64,000 nucleotides of DNA from NCBI GenBank assembly GCA_003988855.1, contig QYAI01000127.1, forward strand, positions 60,959 through 124,958, read 5' to 3'. The position numbers were made by a program, and so were the translations under genes. Source of the stretch: Arachnopeziza araneosa. Its lineage: Eukaryota; Ascomycota; Leotiomycetes; Helotiales; Arachnopezizaceae. Within the stretch, counting starts at the first letter, position 1. Each line of letters opens with the position of its first letter. Shown in pieces: positions 13,620 to 24,424 of the stretch. The notes under the pieces were generated by a model. It was given only the letters and a program-made list of their open reading frames with translations, did not search any database and was not told the DNA's origin.

Positions 13620-15237
13620 ATGCCAGCTACTCTCGAGCTCGATAACGGGAAGCATATTACATACGAGTCGGCCATCAAGAAAGATGAAAATATCATCCAT
13701 GAAGCAACATACCCTCGAGCAAGGAAACAGCTCTTTCAGAAGTTACGGGATCAGCGGGCAATGATCCAGGACATTGTTCGGCATCATCTGAGACTGCGCG
13801 GTGAAGATGCTTGTATTGTCGAGGACCAATGGATTCGTGGGAGCTTCAATGTGTGTATACCTGTAGAAGTAAGGTCAGCTAGCTTCAATCAGAAGCTTAT
13901 CTTTCGCTGCCCTATGCCACACAAGCTTGCCGAACCTATATACCCTGGCACTATTGACGAAAAGCTAAGCTCCGAGGTGGGAGCCTACGTATGGATGCAA
14001 GAGTACTGCCCTGATATCCCTATTCCTCAGTTATACGGCTTTGGCTTCTCTGACAATCGACACGTAAGTTTTTTTTATATTACTTACCAAGTCCTTGCCA
14101 ACACTATAGCTTCTCGCATAGTTTACACACGAAAAACAAATGCCTTTCTATTTCCGCTTTTGGCGCATGTTCCAGCGATCACTTCGCAAGTACCTTCGAT
14201 ACCCAACTCTGTCTCGATATGCTTTCAATCCAATTAGCGAGGGCTTGTCTACTGCATATATGCTGTTTGAGTATATCGGCCCTGAAACAGGCGAAATACT
14301 CTCAGATACATGGAATCAACAGCGAGAAGACTCAGTCTGGAGGCAGAATCTCTTCCGAGGTATGGCGCGCTTGATCCTGTCTTTAGCGCGTGTTCCTCAG
14401 CCTCGGATAGGCTCATTCGAATTTCATAATAACGGCACTATCACACTAACAAACCGGCCACTGTCTTGCTCTACTATTATATTAGAAAATGATGGTGCCC
14501 CAAGAACGATATCGAGAAATGAAACATACACTTCTACGGAGCCTTTTGTTACAGATATGCTTACATTCCATGACGACTTCTTTCTTAGCAATCCACGCGC
14601 TGTTTCAAGTATGGAAGACTGTCTTGGACAAATGGCTTCCAAAACATTACTTAGAGCAATTTCGCATCACTATATTCAGCGCGAAACCCGTAATGGACCA
14701 TTCTATCTTCAGCTCACCGATTTCCATGCGAGTAACATTTTCGTCGATAAAGACGGGAACATCACATGTCTTATCGACCATGAGTGGGTTTGTGCGCTAC
14801 CTGCCGAAATGCTTTCCGTTCCGTATTGGCTTACGGGATGCGCTATCGATGGAATAACGAACGAGAAGCTTCGTGAGTTTGAAATAGTTCATCAGGAGTT
14901 TATGAATATATTTGAGGAGGAGGAAGTCAAGATGACGCTAACGAATCCGCCTGCAATAACACCAATCATGCACGACAGCTGGAAATCTGGAGCAGTATGG
15001 TTCTGGCATTGTATTACTTCCGTGAATGCCACGTGGTCTCTAGTCGAAGATCATATCGGTCCTAGATTTCTTCCTCTCTCTACAGATTCCGAAGGAATAC
15101 TTTCACACTATTGGTGTCAAGGTTCTCCTCTGGTTGCTAGGAGAAAGGTCGCTGAGCGGGAAGAATATGCAAAACAATTACGAGTTCTTTTTGACGAAAA
15201 GGCAAGCCTCTCTACAGAGGAAGAGACTCATGGCTAA
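13620..15237 (+). CDS. APH-family (aminoglycoside phosphotransferase-like) kinase
   Basis: Two exons (13620-14063, 14122-15237) separated by a 58-bp intron encode 519 aa. Conserved blocks of the large fungal APH-like family appear in order: PIPQLYGFGFSDNRH joined by splicing to FTHEKQMPFYFRFW, then AYMLFEYIGPETGEILSDTW, NLFRGMARLILSLARVP and RIGSFEFHNNGTITLTNRPL. The catalytic-loop equivalent LTDFHASNIFVD and metal-binding LIDHEW follow at about residues 345-370. These protein-kinase-fold enzymes are expanded in Pezizomycotina; their substrates are mostly unknown, and drug resistance should not be assumed. The ATG at 13620 has a good context (CACCATGCC). The frame is open with no lesion, unlike neighbouring relics, although the gene sits inside a TIR-bounded element. 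Confidence 0.88.
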
Positions 15238-15294
15238 GTTTATACTTTGATAGAAGACACACAAGCCTCAATATATATTGTTGGCCATTCAAAC

Positions 15295-15642
15295 CTATGT
15301 CTTCTGCTTATCTTTCTCTCTTTCTCTGTCCTGTCGCTCTTTCAATTCCTGCTCCTTCTCTGCCCTTTCTTTCTCTCTTTCTCTGTCCTGTCGCTCTTTC
15401 CATTCCTTCTCCTTCTTTGCCCTTTCTTTCTCCTCTCTCGCCTTCCGTTTTGCTTCTCGCTCATCTTGGGCGCTCTTACCAGATGAGATCGCAGCCGCCA
15501 GGTCCTTTGCCTTGCCACTGACAGCAACTGTTGCCTGCGAAACGGTTAGAGCTACTACCACTGATGTATGATTTACTTCATTGATACTTGCTTCGTACTG
15601 CTCTGCCTCCCCCGTACTGGCACTCCAATGGGAGTCGGTCAT
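15295..15642 (-). CDS. Hypothetical Lys/Glu/Arg-rich protein with 18-aa repeats
   Basis: A 115-codon open frame has an ordinary N-terminal half and a strongly charged C-terminal half. The latter contains tandem copies of an 18-residue unit such as EKERAKKEKEWKERQDRE, predicted helical or coiled coil. It may be a real exon or an effect of the underlying 54-bp DNA repeat. It runs convergent to the APH gene, 57 bp after its stop, inside the TIR element. I recognise no family. Confidence 0.3.
   Translation of the reverse strand: MTDSHWSASTGEAEQYEASINEVNHTSVVVALTVSQATVAVSGKAKDLAAAISSGKSAQDEREAKRKAREEKERAKKEKEWKERQDREREKERAEKEQELKERQDREREKDKQKT
15310..15425 (+). repeat. Two-copy 54-bp pyrimidine-rich tandem repeat
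   Basis: The block containing CTCTGTCCTGTCGCTCTTTC is repeated with about 54-bp spacing and few differences. It encodes the 18-aa charged repeats on the minus strand. Confidence 0.75.
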
Positions 15643-15893
15643 ATTGGGTATTGCTTGTGCGGTTGCTTTTATTTGGTTGCAGCCTTGAGACTTGTAAAAT
15701 ATAAACGTAGTAGTGAATCAAAGTTAAAGAGAGGCCTAGCATTCTCAATATTACTTCTTTTACCAGCAACCATGTGATCATGCACAGTGAGGTGTCAGAA
15801 ACGCGCATCCGATGGGACCATACCTTACCATATGCGGCTTGGATAGATAGCGACGGCTGTTAAGCCAGGAACATACGCTACACGCGTGACATT

Positions 15894-16002
15894 CTATGCC
15901 ACACACATGACCAGGCTTAGAAGTAGTAGCTGAGTAAAATATAGCGAACCCGGATTTATATAGTATATTGTAAACCAGGTTAATGCTATTAATAAGCACT
16001 AA
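15894..16002 (-). repeat. LTR-like dispersed repeat, copy A
   Basis: Its reverse complement aligns with 63501-63622, sharing TTAGTGCTTATTAATA, TATAAATCCGGG, GCTATATTTTACTCAGC and CATGTGTGTGGC. It holds a TATA-like box. An LTR, MITE or transposon-end fragment would all fit. Confidence 0.7.
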
Positions 16003-16017
16003 CTTGAAGCTAAAACT

Positions 16018-16255
16018 GTGATGAGAAAGATATCACGTGAACTGAATGTCATGCGTAGACGGCACGGGCAGACAGGATTACATTACCGAAGTGTGGAGAA
16101 TAAGGGGTACATTCAGAGTCTATTCGGACTAGGGCCAGAGAGAAGTCTACTGTAGATAAGGCACGCCTCACTCATGTAGCTATGAACCGAATATACTCAG
16201 ACTATCAACGCACTCCCATGTGCCTCTTGACTAGCCATATTCGTGTTCGTGCCGT
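16018..16255 (-). repeat. Right terminal inverted repeat
   Basis: This is the reverse complement of 12412-12687. It ends TTCGTGTTCGTGCCGT next to a TA, mirroring the left arm. Confidence 0.85.
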
Positions 16256-16261
16256 TACAGA

Positions 16262-16882
16262 TTTCAAATTAATTGTAAGCTCTCGAGTGTGTTGTTAATT
16301 GCTGTTATTATTTCTTTAGTTTTGATTTAAATCTATTAAGGTTTAATTGTAATTTTAAGCATTTTCTTTTGTTTTTTTGTGCGTAGAAGAAATAAGAAAA
16401 TAAAAATAAAATTATTAGCTGTGCTAGCTATAATAGTTAGATTTTGTCAAAAAAAAACCTTATCCAACGTACTTGAATATTAAAGTAAACTAGACAAAAA
16501 AAGTCGTCAGAAAGAAGGTTTCTACTTCTAGTGTGTACTTCGGTCAAGTCCTAGGCAAACTATCGTGTGCAAGATTATCAAGACTTTTATACTAGCTGCT
16601 CTTAGACGCAAAAATTTAAGCGCACTAGATTAGTCAAGAAAGACAAGCAGGTGCTACAGTAGAATCGACGCCTTTGGAAGCAAGGCGACTTTGAAGAGGT
16701 CTAAGCTCTTCTAAATTCAATATAATAAAATTGTTCGGAGGCAACGGCAATACTAGTTAACCAAGAGACCTTCGGCTGAACAAGACCTGCCTTAGATACG
16801 CTGACCGGAATAGCACGAAAGCACCTATATTTGAGAAGATATGCCTGCCTTTGTTGTGGATTGTTTTGCAACTTAAAAGTAA
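16262..16882. other. AT-rich DNA with no gene
   Basis: This is very AT-rich sequence with stops in all frames, lying between the TIR element and the 5' break of the HET relic. Its composition suggests old, RIP-mutated repeat DNA, but no family can be named. Confidence 0.4.
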
Positions 16883-18010
16883 GCTCTGACCATTAGTGCC
16901 TCAAGGTCTCATGACAGCAAAGGCGGTTGTTTCATCAAAACAGCACCCGAATATGTTGGTTACAAACTACCAATCATCGACAAAGCTGGTAAAAATTGGG
17001 ATTTATACGTTCGTGCGAGACTTGAGCATCAAACAGATAACTATCCGCGAGATTCAAACTTAGAAACCTTCTTTCCTCTACTGAGTCGAGGGTGGGTTTA
17101 CCAAGAGCGAATGATGGCTCCTCGCTACCTGCACTTTGGTCTACAAGAGCTGAGTTGGGAATGCGATAAAATTTACGCCTGCGAATGTTCTACTATTCCT
17201 CATTTCCGTAACCCAGCAAAAGTTAAACATATGAGAACTTTGGCCGATGGTTCATTCGACCAAATTGCGGCCAGGTGGCGTGATGTAGTCCAGTCATTCT
17301 CCTTCCTCAACATCTCATTCAAAACTGATAGATTGCACGCTCTTTACGGAATGGTGGAGCAGTTTAGGACTGTAAGAGATGATGAATATGTTCTAGGGGT
17401 ATGGAAAGGTTCTTTATGGCGGGATCTGCTGTGGGTATCAGCAATTGCTCCACCAGGCGAACCACGAGCAGAAGTGCTGCATGCACCATCATGGTCATGG
17501 GCTTCTAGTAATGGTTCAGTACGGTTTTTGGCTGCCGGATCGCTTCGAGCACAGTGCCATGTCATAGAATGTAAACCGACTACACTCTGTGATGGCGAAC
17601 TCTCTGTCCCTTGGGGAACTCTAAAGATCCAGGGTGCGATTAGAAGTGGAACTTTCCGGACTGAAACCCAAATACCTCACCCACGCAAAGAGATATACAA
17701 TTATCACTTCAATGTGACGGGCAAAGAATACTCCCAACGAATCACGCATCCCGATTATCCCTTGCACCTACAAGGCCCGCATTTTATTCCTGACGGAAGT
17801 ACAATCTACTGTCTGCATTTTGCAAATGAAGAATTTGCTCACATCAGTCTATTGTTAAGATCTCTACATGAAGAAGCTCCCTTGTATTTCAGGATTGGGC
17901 TCATCTATGAATTGAAAGATGGTCACTCGTTGATAATGGGAAGAGACAACCTGGAGGGGAAGCCAATTTTTACAGGGGAGGAGCAACAGCAGACAGTCAC
18001 AATTATCTAG
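16883..18010 (+). pseudogene. 5'-truncated HET-domain gene
   Basis: The frame is open from 16883 to the stop at 18010 (375 codons). It starts abruptly at LTISASRSHDSKGGCF and continues with LLSRGWVYQERMMAPRYLHF. These are the middle blocks of HET (heterokaryon incompatibility) proteins, normally preceded by SHCWG and DSLCIIQ motifs. Those blocks are not found upstream, where AT-rich relic DNA begins. The C-terminal half (HALYGMVEQF, APSWSWASSNGSV) is intact. The only ATG candidates (17111/17114) fall inside the domain. A 3' splice site (AAG at 16883) could once have joined a lost upstream exon. Confidence 0.75.
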
Positions 18011-19100
18011 CCATCGCTTTACCACGAGAATTGTTAATTGAATGGCAAAATTATATGACCCTGCTCAATTAGACTTTAACGAGTGCATGATTAAGAGAAA
18101 GATATTTAAATCCATTTTCTAGCGAGACTGACTATTTGTGCAATAGGATGTGTATTCAAAATAATAGTGCTCTCGCTCTGCTCTTACTCTGCTCTCTCAC
18201 AAGAGTTCCTGTTGCGGTCGATTTGGGACCCCGATTAGGATTACCTTGTATCACTAACATAGAAAGAACGGAATAACATAGAGTGACATGTAGAAACAAT
18301 TTTTCTCATTGTAAGACATATTCTCTTTACATTATAACAGCATGCGAAGATTATTCGCGGTAATAACAGCGTAGATTTTGAAGATGCGTGTATGATATGT
18401 TGTCCTGCTAAACGGATTTGGAGCCTTGGAAAAGTTGTCTGGCCATGTTCCCTAACATTAGCAATCAAACGCAACGGGCCGAATGAAGTGTAAATCGCAG
18501 TGTAGTTCCCCGCTGGCAGTCTACCGAAACCCTCTTCCGGCACCCTTTGCGTGGCCTTCTTGTCCCAGCACCAAGGCCACGTTAAATAGATATCTATGGC
18601 GGCGAAGAGAGCGCTTGGCATGAAAAGGGGGGATTCTGTCTACCTAGGTAGTTAAGAGTTTATGCCGATCGGCGAATTAATGGTGCGCTGGAATTTCTAC
18701 TGACACTCGGTAGCTTGTTGATCTTCGCGGGACAGCTCACTAAGGAGGTTTTCTACTAGGGATTTCAGGGCTGATTAACAAGCTTCCAGGAGTCGCGTGT
18801 TAATTCCTTAGCTGATACAAGACCATTGACGAACTTGCTGCCATTGGTTGTTTCTTGTTTGATATCTATCAACGGTGTTTGAAGAGGAGAATAGAACAGC
18901 AGCAGGCGTCAAAGTGTGAAATTCCAAAGAATAAAAAAGCTGCATTTTGGTCAAGTCTCTCAGGAGATGGGAGTATTGATAGTCTCTCATCGTTGACCAA
19001 CACAATGGCATAAATACAGTGGAAATTGCAAGCAATTCATCTTCCACCTCGGGCATAACCTTCACCGAATACAAACTTCATGCCTGGTGGGATTCTCAGA
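18011..19100. other. Intergenic
   Basis: This contains the second copy of the 26-bp direct repeat and a 126-codon minus-strand frame (18241-18621) without recognisable motifs. I do not call a gene. Confidence 0.4.
18255..18280 (+). repeat. 26-bp perfect direct repeat, copy 2
   Basis: Identical to 11771-11796, in the same orientation. Confidence 0.8.
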
Positions 19101-20012
19101 TCAGCCCACTTTTTTTACCGCATTCTCCCTCGCCCAGTCCAACAGCGCATCAAAGTCCCGGCATTTCTTGACAACATCGAAGTCTGGAAACGGTCTCCCC
19201 TTGGGATCCGGAATGTCATCACCATGCACCCAATTATGAGTGATAATCTCGGCATCAGCGTGGCACATAATGTTTTGTAACAACGTGTGTATGCAATGGG
19301 TCTTGTGGTCTTTGTGGTTCAAATCCGGAGACCCATGATAGTAATAATCGTAGTGGACTTCCTTGCGGAGTTCGTTCAGGCAATGGATCTGGTGAAAGAC
19401 GTCAATTTTAGCCATATAGGCGTCCGGGCCACGATTCCAAGAACTCGGAGCTTTGACGCTGAGACTTGGATCTTTGTGTGACTTGAGGATTGCGGATGCA
19501 GGAACCGTAATAGGTTCGATACCTTCGGCCGATATATAATTCCAAGCTGCATCAACCGCAGGGGATGGTGGCATTCGATATACGGAAGTGTTGTCCTGAA
19601 GCGCTCCATTGAAAGTTTGAGTCGTGGGATTGAGATCGATGATATCAAGAAGAGGTGCTTTGAAGTACAAATCAGCAACCTGACAGAGTCTTGAGACGGC
19701 AGAACGAATAGAAATAAACCTACAGTAAAAGGAAGTGCGCTTTATATCTTCGTTCAGTGCATGCGATTGGTAGTGAGCTTCCTGGCTGACAAGCACGGCT
19801 TCGCAGTTCTGAGTTCTGTGGAAGTTTGATATTGAAAATCCAAACAAGAATATGTTTGCTATAAACAAGATGATGGAAGTTCGAAAGGTCCAGTTGGATT
19901 GAGGCCGAATTGTGACGGCGGCAGGAAATCGGTCGTTCTCGCTTGCAGTTTTACCCTCGTCATCATCTGCCAGAGCTGAATAGCCCTTGAGCTTGAAAAA
20001 TTGAAACACCAT
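19101..20012 (-). CDS. UstYa-like DUF3328 oxidase-family protein
   Basis: Two exons (20012-19724, 19657-19101) with a 66-bp intron encode 281 aa. The splice restores the family sequence RTSFYSPLLDIIDLNP. A single membrane segment lies at about residues 44-62. The luminal domain carries the two signature motifs HQIHC (185-189) and HCIHTLLQNIMC (217-228); the second has His where the family usually has Asp. UstYa-type proteins modify or cyclise ribosomally made and other fungal secondary metabolites, first shown for ustiloxin. No UstA-like repeat precursor, second UstY or UstO-type gene is visible nearby, so this looks like an orphan copy in an accessory island. Confidence 0.88.
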   Translation of the reverse strand: MVFQFFKLKGYSALADDDEGKTASENDRFPAAVTIRPQSNWTFRTSIILFIANIFLFGFSISNFHRTQNCEAVLVSQEAHYQSHALNEDIKRTSFYCRFISIRSAVSRLCQVADLYFKAPLLDIIDLNPTTQTFNGALQDNTSVYRMPPSPAVDAAWNYISAEGIEPITVPASAILKSHKDPSLSVKAPSSWNRGPDAYMAKIDVFHQIHCLNELRKEVHYDYYYHGSPDLNHKDHKTHCIHTLLQNIMCHADAEIITHNWVHGDDIPDPKGRPFPDFDVVKKCRDFDALLDWARENAVKKVG

Positions 20013-21139
20013 GGTGAGTAGATGCTAGAGAATTTGCCAGATGAGATCACAGTGTTGTAACTCGGAGAGAACGGCGAATCTATGGTCCAAGGCGGCGTAG
20101 AAAATCCGAATAAATCCTGTTTGGTGAAGGATTCTGGATTTCGAACATGAAATAAAGTCTTTTCGGCCTTATACGATGATGCAGGTTCCACATGTCAAAT
20201 CATAGACGTCTTATGTTTCGAAGTGCCCAATCAGCGGGCCCTGCAAAGCTTAGCGGTTGTTGTATTGTCAACCCAGACTATACGGGATAACCAATGAGGC
20301 TCCTCAATCATACAACTCTAAAATATTACGAGACGGGTATTATTCCGTCCGCTACACAATTATGGCGAGCTTGTACCCCAAATTTCGGCAATTTGGGTGA
20401 CCAAAATCATACCGAGCGGAGTTCTACTAGCCAAGTCAATACGTCTGACGAGGCTTGGCACTATTCGATTTCACTTGCTGGATACAGAAAGTTAGGCGAC
20501 TTAGCAAATCCCCCTCCCGCTATTCTTGTCGGAAGGTTTTCATGCTAACCGTAACCAAATCAGGCACCTCAAGTCGACCGCTGGTTACTCGACTTTCAAG
20601 TACTGTTCTGGCTATAGCCCATTACGAGATCTCAACACAATATTTGATTCAAAAGAGAATCGCGATATACCCCAGAGGGAAGAAATTCCACGCCAAATCA
20701 CTACGAAGCCTTCGAACCGACTTTTTCGACGCTTGAAGTCTTCGAAACTCACTATAATCGTACCATGGCTCCTCTCCTCCTCATTTCTGGTCTGGGTTTG
20801 GTGTCTCCACCGACCTCGGTTTCCAACAAAAAAAAACAAAGCAAAACAAAGCAAAACAAAAACAGATCCGTTTCCTCGTTTCAAGATTGAGCCTAAACCG
20901 GAAAGGAAATTTCCCATGGAAGAAGAAGTATAGTAGCAGGTGAAAGCAAGAATCAGAAGTAATACTCAAGACTTGGTAATGGAGCATTGAATCACTGTAA
21001 ACGGTGACAGGCACGCACCCACGAATATGAAAGAGAAGAGATGATTTGAAGAAAAAAATGAACAAATCAGATCACGCTTGATTGCAGCTGTGCAATATCG
21101 CATATTTGCTTTCAATAAGCGATTAACATACGGCCTTAG
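20013..21139. other. Intergenic with small unsupported frames
   Basis: A 135-codon plus-strand frame (20526-20933) contains one hydrophobic stretch but matches nothing I recognise. It overlaps an AAAACAAAGC microsatellite at about 20826-20862. Confidence 0.35.
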
Positions 21140-23333
21140 TCATATGACGTTTATATCCCGCGTAGGCCATATCTTTGACAGTTTGATATCCTCCAATAAT
21201 ATCGCCAGTCCGATTCTCCGATGCCTGTCGTTGGTATCCTCAGCCTGTTCCAAGATCAATGCGAAAGCAATCTTTTTTTGGCATACCAGCCGCTTCGAGG
21301 ATATGATATGAACCACTAGGCATCGTCTTTGTTGGATATCTGCGCCTGGCTTGCATCCTCGGCCAGCAAAGTTGGCGACAGTGCAGATCTCAGTCCATAT
21401 GGAGCTATCTCTTTCTGCGTTGAACATCTAATAAACGTTCTTGTAATTGAGGATGATGTCTCCATTTGCAGCGAAACAGTCGAGGAAAGAAGCGGGTATG
21501 CTACAATAACATATTTCGTGGCAAGACCCCCGTAATCTCATGAAGCCACTTTCAACCTGCCCAAAAGGATCTTCTTGAATCATTGCCAAATTCATCTCCA
21601 GTACAGTAGCTATTCCACGTAGATTAGAACGTGGGTCAAATAAATGAATCAATTCTTCGTTTGGCGGTAAGTCTTCGAGTAGGTCAAGATTGTAGTATGG
21701 GCCAGAGCTGATACTAACCCAACTCCGTGGTGGAGCAACATACGGCGATGCAATGGTAGCATTTGGCTGATCTGTATTCCAGAGAAGTCCTTGTGGTAGA
21801 TCTTTAAGCCATATACCTGCTTTGTATGCCTTTTGGTCACATAAGAGTACTCTTTGGCTATGCCTGAGATGGCTGGTAGCACGTCCGCATCGTAAGTCAT
21901 GTGGCGACTACAGTATTCATTCACAGTACGGTACCAATAACGCAGAATTTGCTCGTATTTAATTAGCTTGATTTTGTTGTTTCCTCTCTTTTGTGTTCTG
22001 CCTCTCCTTGAGGTCAGTATGAAAGATCTGACGGGGCTCCACTCGACACTCTTCTGGATGTGAATTTTCCGGTCCCGAATATCGTCACTCGCTTTATACC
22101 CGGAAGGAAATCGTTCGTTGCATTGAAGTTCGTGACATTGCCACCAGACCTGTCCCTCCGCAAAGCGAAGGAGAGAAGTAGAAAGGGTTTCTTCTTGGAG
22201 AACCCACTTCCTTATAGTGAGTGGTCCTTGAGCGCTAGGCATGATTTTCATTGCGGACTTTGCAATTAATGTAATATTGCCTTGAATAGAGTGCTTTACA
22301 CTATGAGAAGATAACCCAAATATATCTCTGGGCCGCGTACTGCCTTCCGGGATCCTGCCTCTTTCGGTACTGCTCAAGATTCCAATGGAACCATCTTCGG
22401 CGGCTTCTGCAGAGATAATAACGACGGCATTCTTGTATATGTCGCCCATTCTTAAAGACTCTGTTAGCCAATATTCTCTGCAGTCCTGTATAATGCAGAG
22501 ACAATCGATCCACAGATAGCGAAATCCCAGCCGCCTAGTTATAAGCACTGCGTCCTGGAACATTGGGGGCATGATGTCCAGTGATATACTTTGAGTGAAT
22601 GCTGAAATAGAGGTTGTTTCAAGTTTCAGTGGCTGGTGCTTGCCCCAGCAGTGACTCAAAGCAACCCAGCGGCCAGATATGCCTTTGGAAGTGAACAACG
22701 ATGGTGATGTCTCACTATCTCCAACGTCAATAACCCTAGTAGGTAGGATTGCTGCTAAGTGATCTTGCTTTTTGTAAGATCTTGTCAGTGTCTCCCAGAC
22801 GTTCCCGCCGTCTGATTGACAAAGCATATGCTAGTTCAAACATGTATTAACCCATGTCTGCATCTGCGAGGAGAATACGTCAGATCGTGGGTCACTTGGT
22901 GGCTGTCTACTCCATAACAAAATACTCATTGGATCATCTACAATAATTCTTATATGTCAGTCGGGTGAGTAAATTTTGCGAGGCTGAGGATAACCCAACC
23001 GTTTACTCAGATGGATAACATAAACTTACTATTTGCGGCACACACATGAATTAAACTGATCCTACTCGCTAATTTGTAAGGATGGCCAGCCCAAAACAGC
23101 AGCGAGTTATCATTGTCATAAAAACACCTGATATCCCTGAGGTCACTGTATACTGCGTGAGATTCAGAAGCTTGACGATCGTAGTTATCATGATTGGATT
23201 CGAGAAGCCTCACACACAACTCGCAACCCGCATCGGCTGAGGCGCAAAGGTCTTGCCAGGTCTCATGGTGGATAGCGCCTTCTTGCGAGGAAGCCGCATC
23301 GAAGTCCAAAGTCTGACAGAATACGCACAACAT
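21140..23333 (-). pseudogene. HET-domain gene, disabled
   Basis: Exon 1 (23333-23040) and exon 2 (from 22937) join across a 102-bp intron to give a HET protein: MLCVFCQTLDFDAA, GCELCVRLLES, GRWVALSHCWGKHQPLKL, YLWIDCLCIIQDCREYW, IYKNAVVIISAEAAEDGSIG and RKWVLQEETLS. Three lesions break it. An in-frame TAG at 22831-22833 lies within TCLN*HMLC. A one-base shift near 21838 separates IAKEYSYV from DQKAYKAGIWLKDLPQGL. A second in-frame TAG at 21428-21430 lies before a tail that stays open to 21140. The TAG codons fit C-to-T RIP changes. HET proteins trigger programmed cell death in vegetative incompatibility; this copy should be non-functional. Confidence 0.8.
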
Positions 23334-23968
23334 TGTGAATAAAGTATATGTGACAAGACAAGGTCAAAGAGGTAATCTGAGAATCGGAAGATTTAGTAGC
23401 AATTGCACAGTCGCAACAAGGCTGGATCTGAAATTAGCCATGCGTTTGAATGCCTATTTATGCTATTGCGGTAAATATGGAGCTAGTAGAAGGTTTCACG
23501 GTGCTTTGCATGGCGACAATTGTATATTAAAGAATGAAGCTGTACGGCTGTACTTGATTAAACAAGCCTGTTTTGGCCAATTTAAAGATCTAAGCGCCGA
23601 AATTTCAAACAGTATATGAGGCTGAGAAACTATGGGCATAAATACGCGCTCGTCAAAGAAGTACTAACTCCTATTCGCCTGCAATTCAAGCAGTAATGAC
23701 CTTTATCGCACATCTTCACCCTTGCGCAGACCATTCCCTGCTTTGACTTTGGAGGAAAGTACTTCAGCTCTATCTACTGACCTACGCCTAAGTCCTCGGT
23801 CACAGAATCACTACTTTTCCCGCATCTAAAGACGAAAGCCTAACAGCAGATACGGTATCTCTGTTTGCTAGAGTATCGAATCGGATTGCACCATCTTCCA
23901 ACTGAGGAATATCTAAAACACCTGGCATCACACTAAGATTTGTGCAGTAAATCATAGATCATCATTGT
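23334..23968. other. Intergenic, AT-rich
   Basis: No supported gene is seen. The region includes the presumed promoter of the HET pseudogene. Confidence 0.4.
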
Positions 23969-24373
23969 TCATCTCCATAGCTTTCTCCATAGCTTTGCCT
24001 CCATTATGATCAGCTCCTCGGTTTCTACATCCCGGAACATGATGCATTCATCTGGTCCTACAGTGTAGCTCAGGTATCTGCTGTCGAGTAAATGTACAGG
24101 GTACTGCTTTCCCTTGTTCAGTCTGCCATCGCCAACTGGGTTCATAGCGAGGTGATTCTCCCAGTGTTGCTGGACCTCGACTGATTCGGCAAGATAATGC
24201 TCCACAGGTGGGTATGGGGTCTCGAGACGGCTCAAAGAGAGAGTTCTGGTCGAGGAAGTCATTTTACTATTAATTGCTTTTTCAAAGATTTGTGCCGGTG
24301 GTGTGTTCGAGGAATCATCCAGGTAAAATTCGTATTCTGGGAAAACATATTCGTGCGGGTATCGGAGCCGCAT
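23969..24373 (-). CDS. Hypothetical protein, possibly truncated
   Basis: A 134-codon frame starts MRLRYPHEYVFPEYEFYLDD and ends in MFRDVETEELIIMEAKLWR. Composition and codon use look coding, and PPVEHYLAESVEVQQHW is plausible globular sequence. I do not recognise the family. The abrupt basic C-terminus after MFRDVETEEL may mean the 3' part is lost or lies beyond an unrecognised intron. Confidence 0.4.
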   Translation of the reverse strand: MRLRYPHEYVFPEYEFYLDDSSNTPPAQIFEKAINSKMTSSTRTLSLSRLETPYPPVEHYLAESVEVQQHWENHLAMNPVGDGRLNKGKQYPVHLLDSRYLSYTVGPDECIMFRDVETEELIIMEAKLWRKLWR

Positions 24374-24424
24374 TTTCTTATCCGCTCTTATCGAGTATCA
24401 GAAGCTTGAAAGGTGTGTGAATGA

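Larger units (their letters stand above)
12410..16257. mobile_element. TIR element carrying an APH-like gene
   Basis: Two long imperfect inverted repeats (12412-12687 and 16018-16255) bound 3.85 kb, and each outer end abuts a TA dinucleotide. This is consistent with a TA target duplication as in Tc1/mariner/pogo-type elements. Between them lie an intact APH-family gene, a Lys/Glu-rich frame with 54-bp tandem repeats, and an LTR-like fragment. No transposase is visible inside, so the element would be non-autonomous. Boundaries were read by eye; capture of the kinase gene is inference. Confidence 0.6.

Noticed and set aside
18241..18621. 126-codon minus-strand frame
   Set aside because: Overlaps the 26-bp repeat and has no recognisable motif or intron support.
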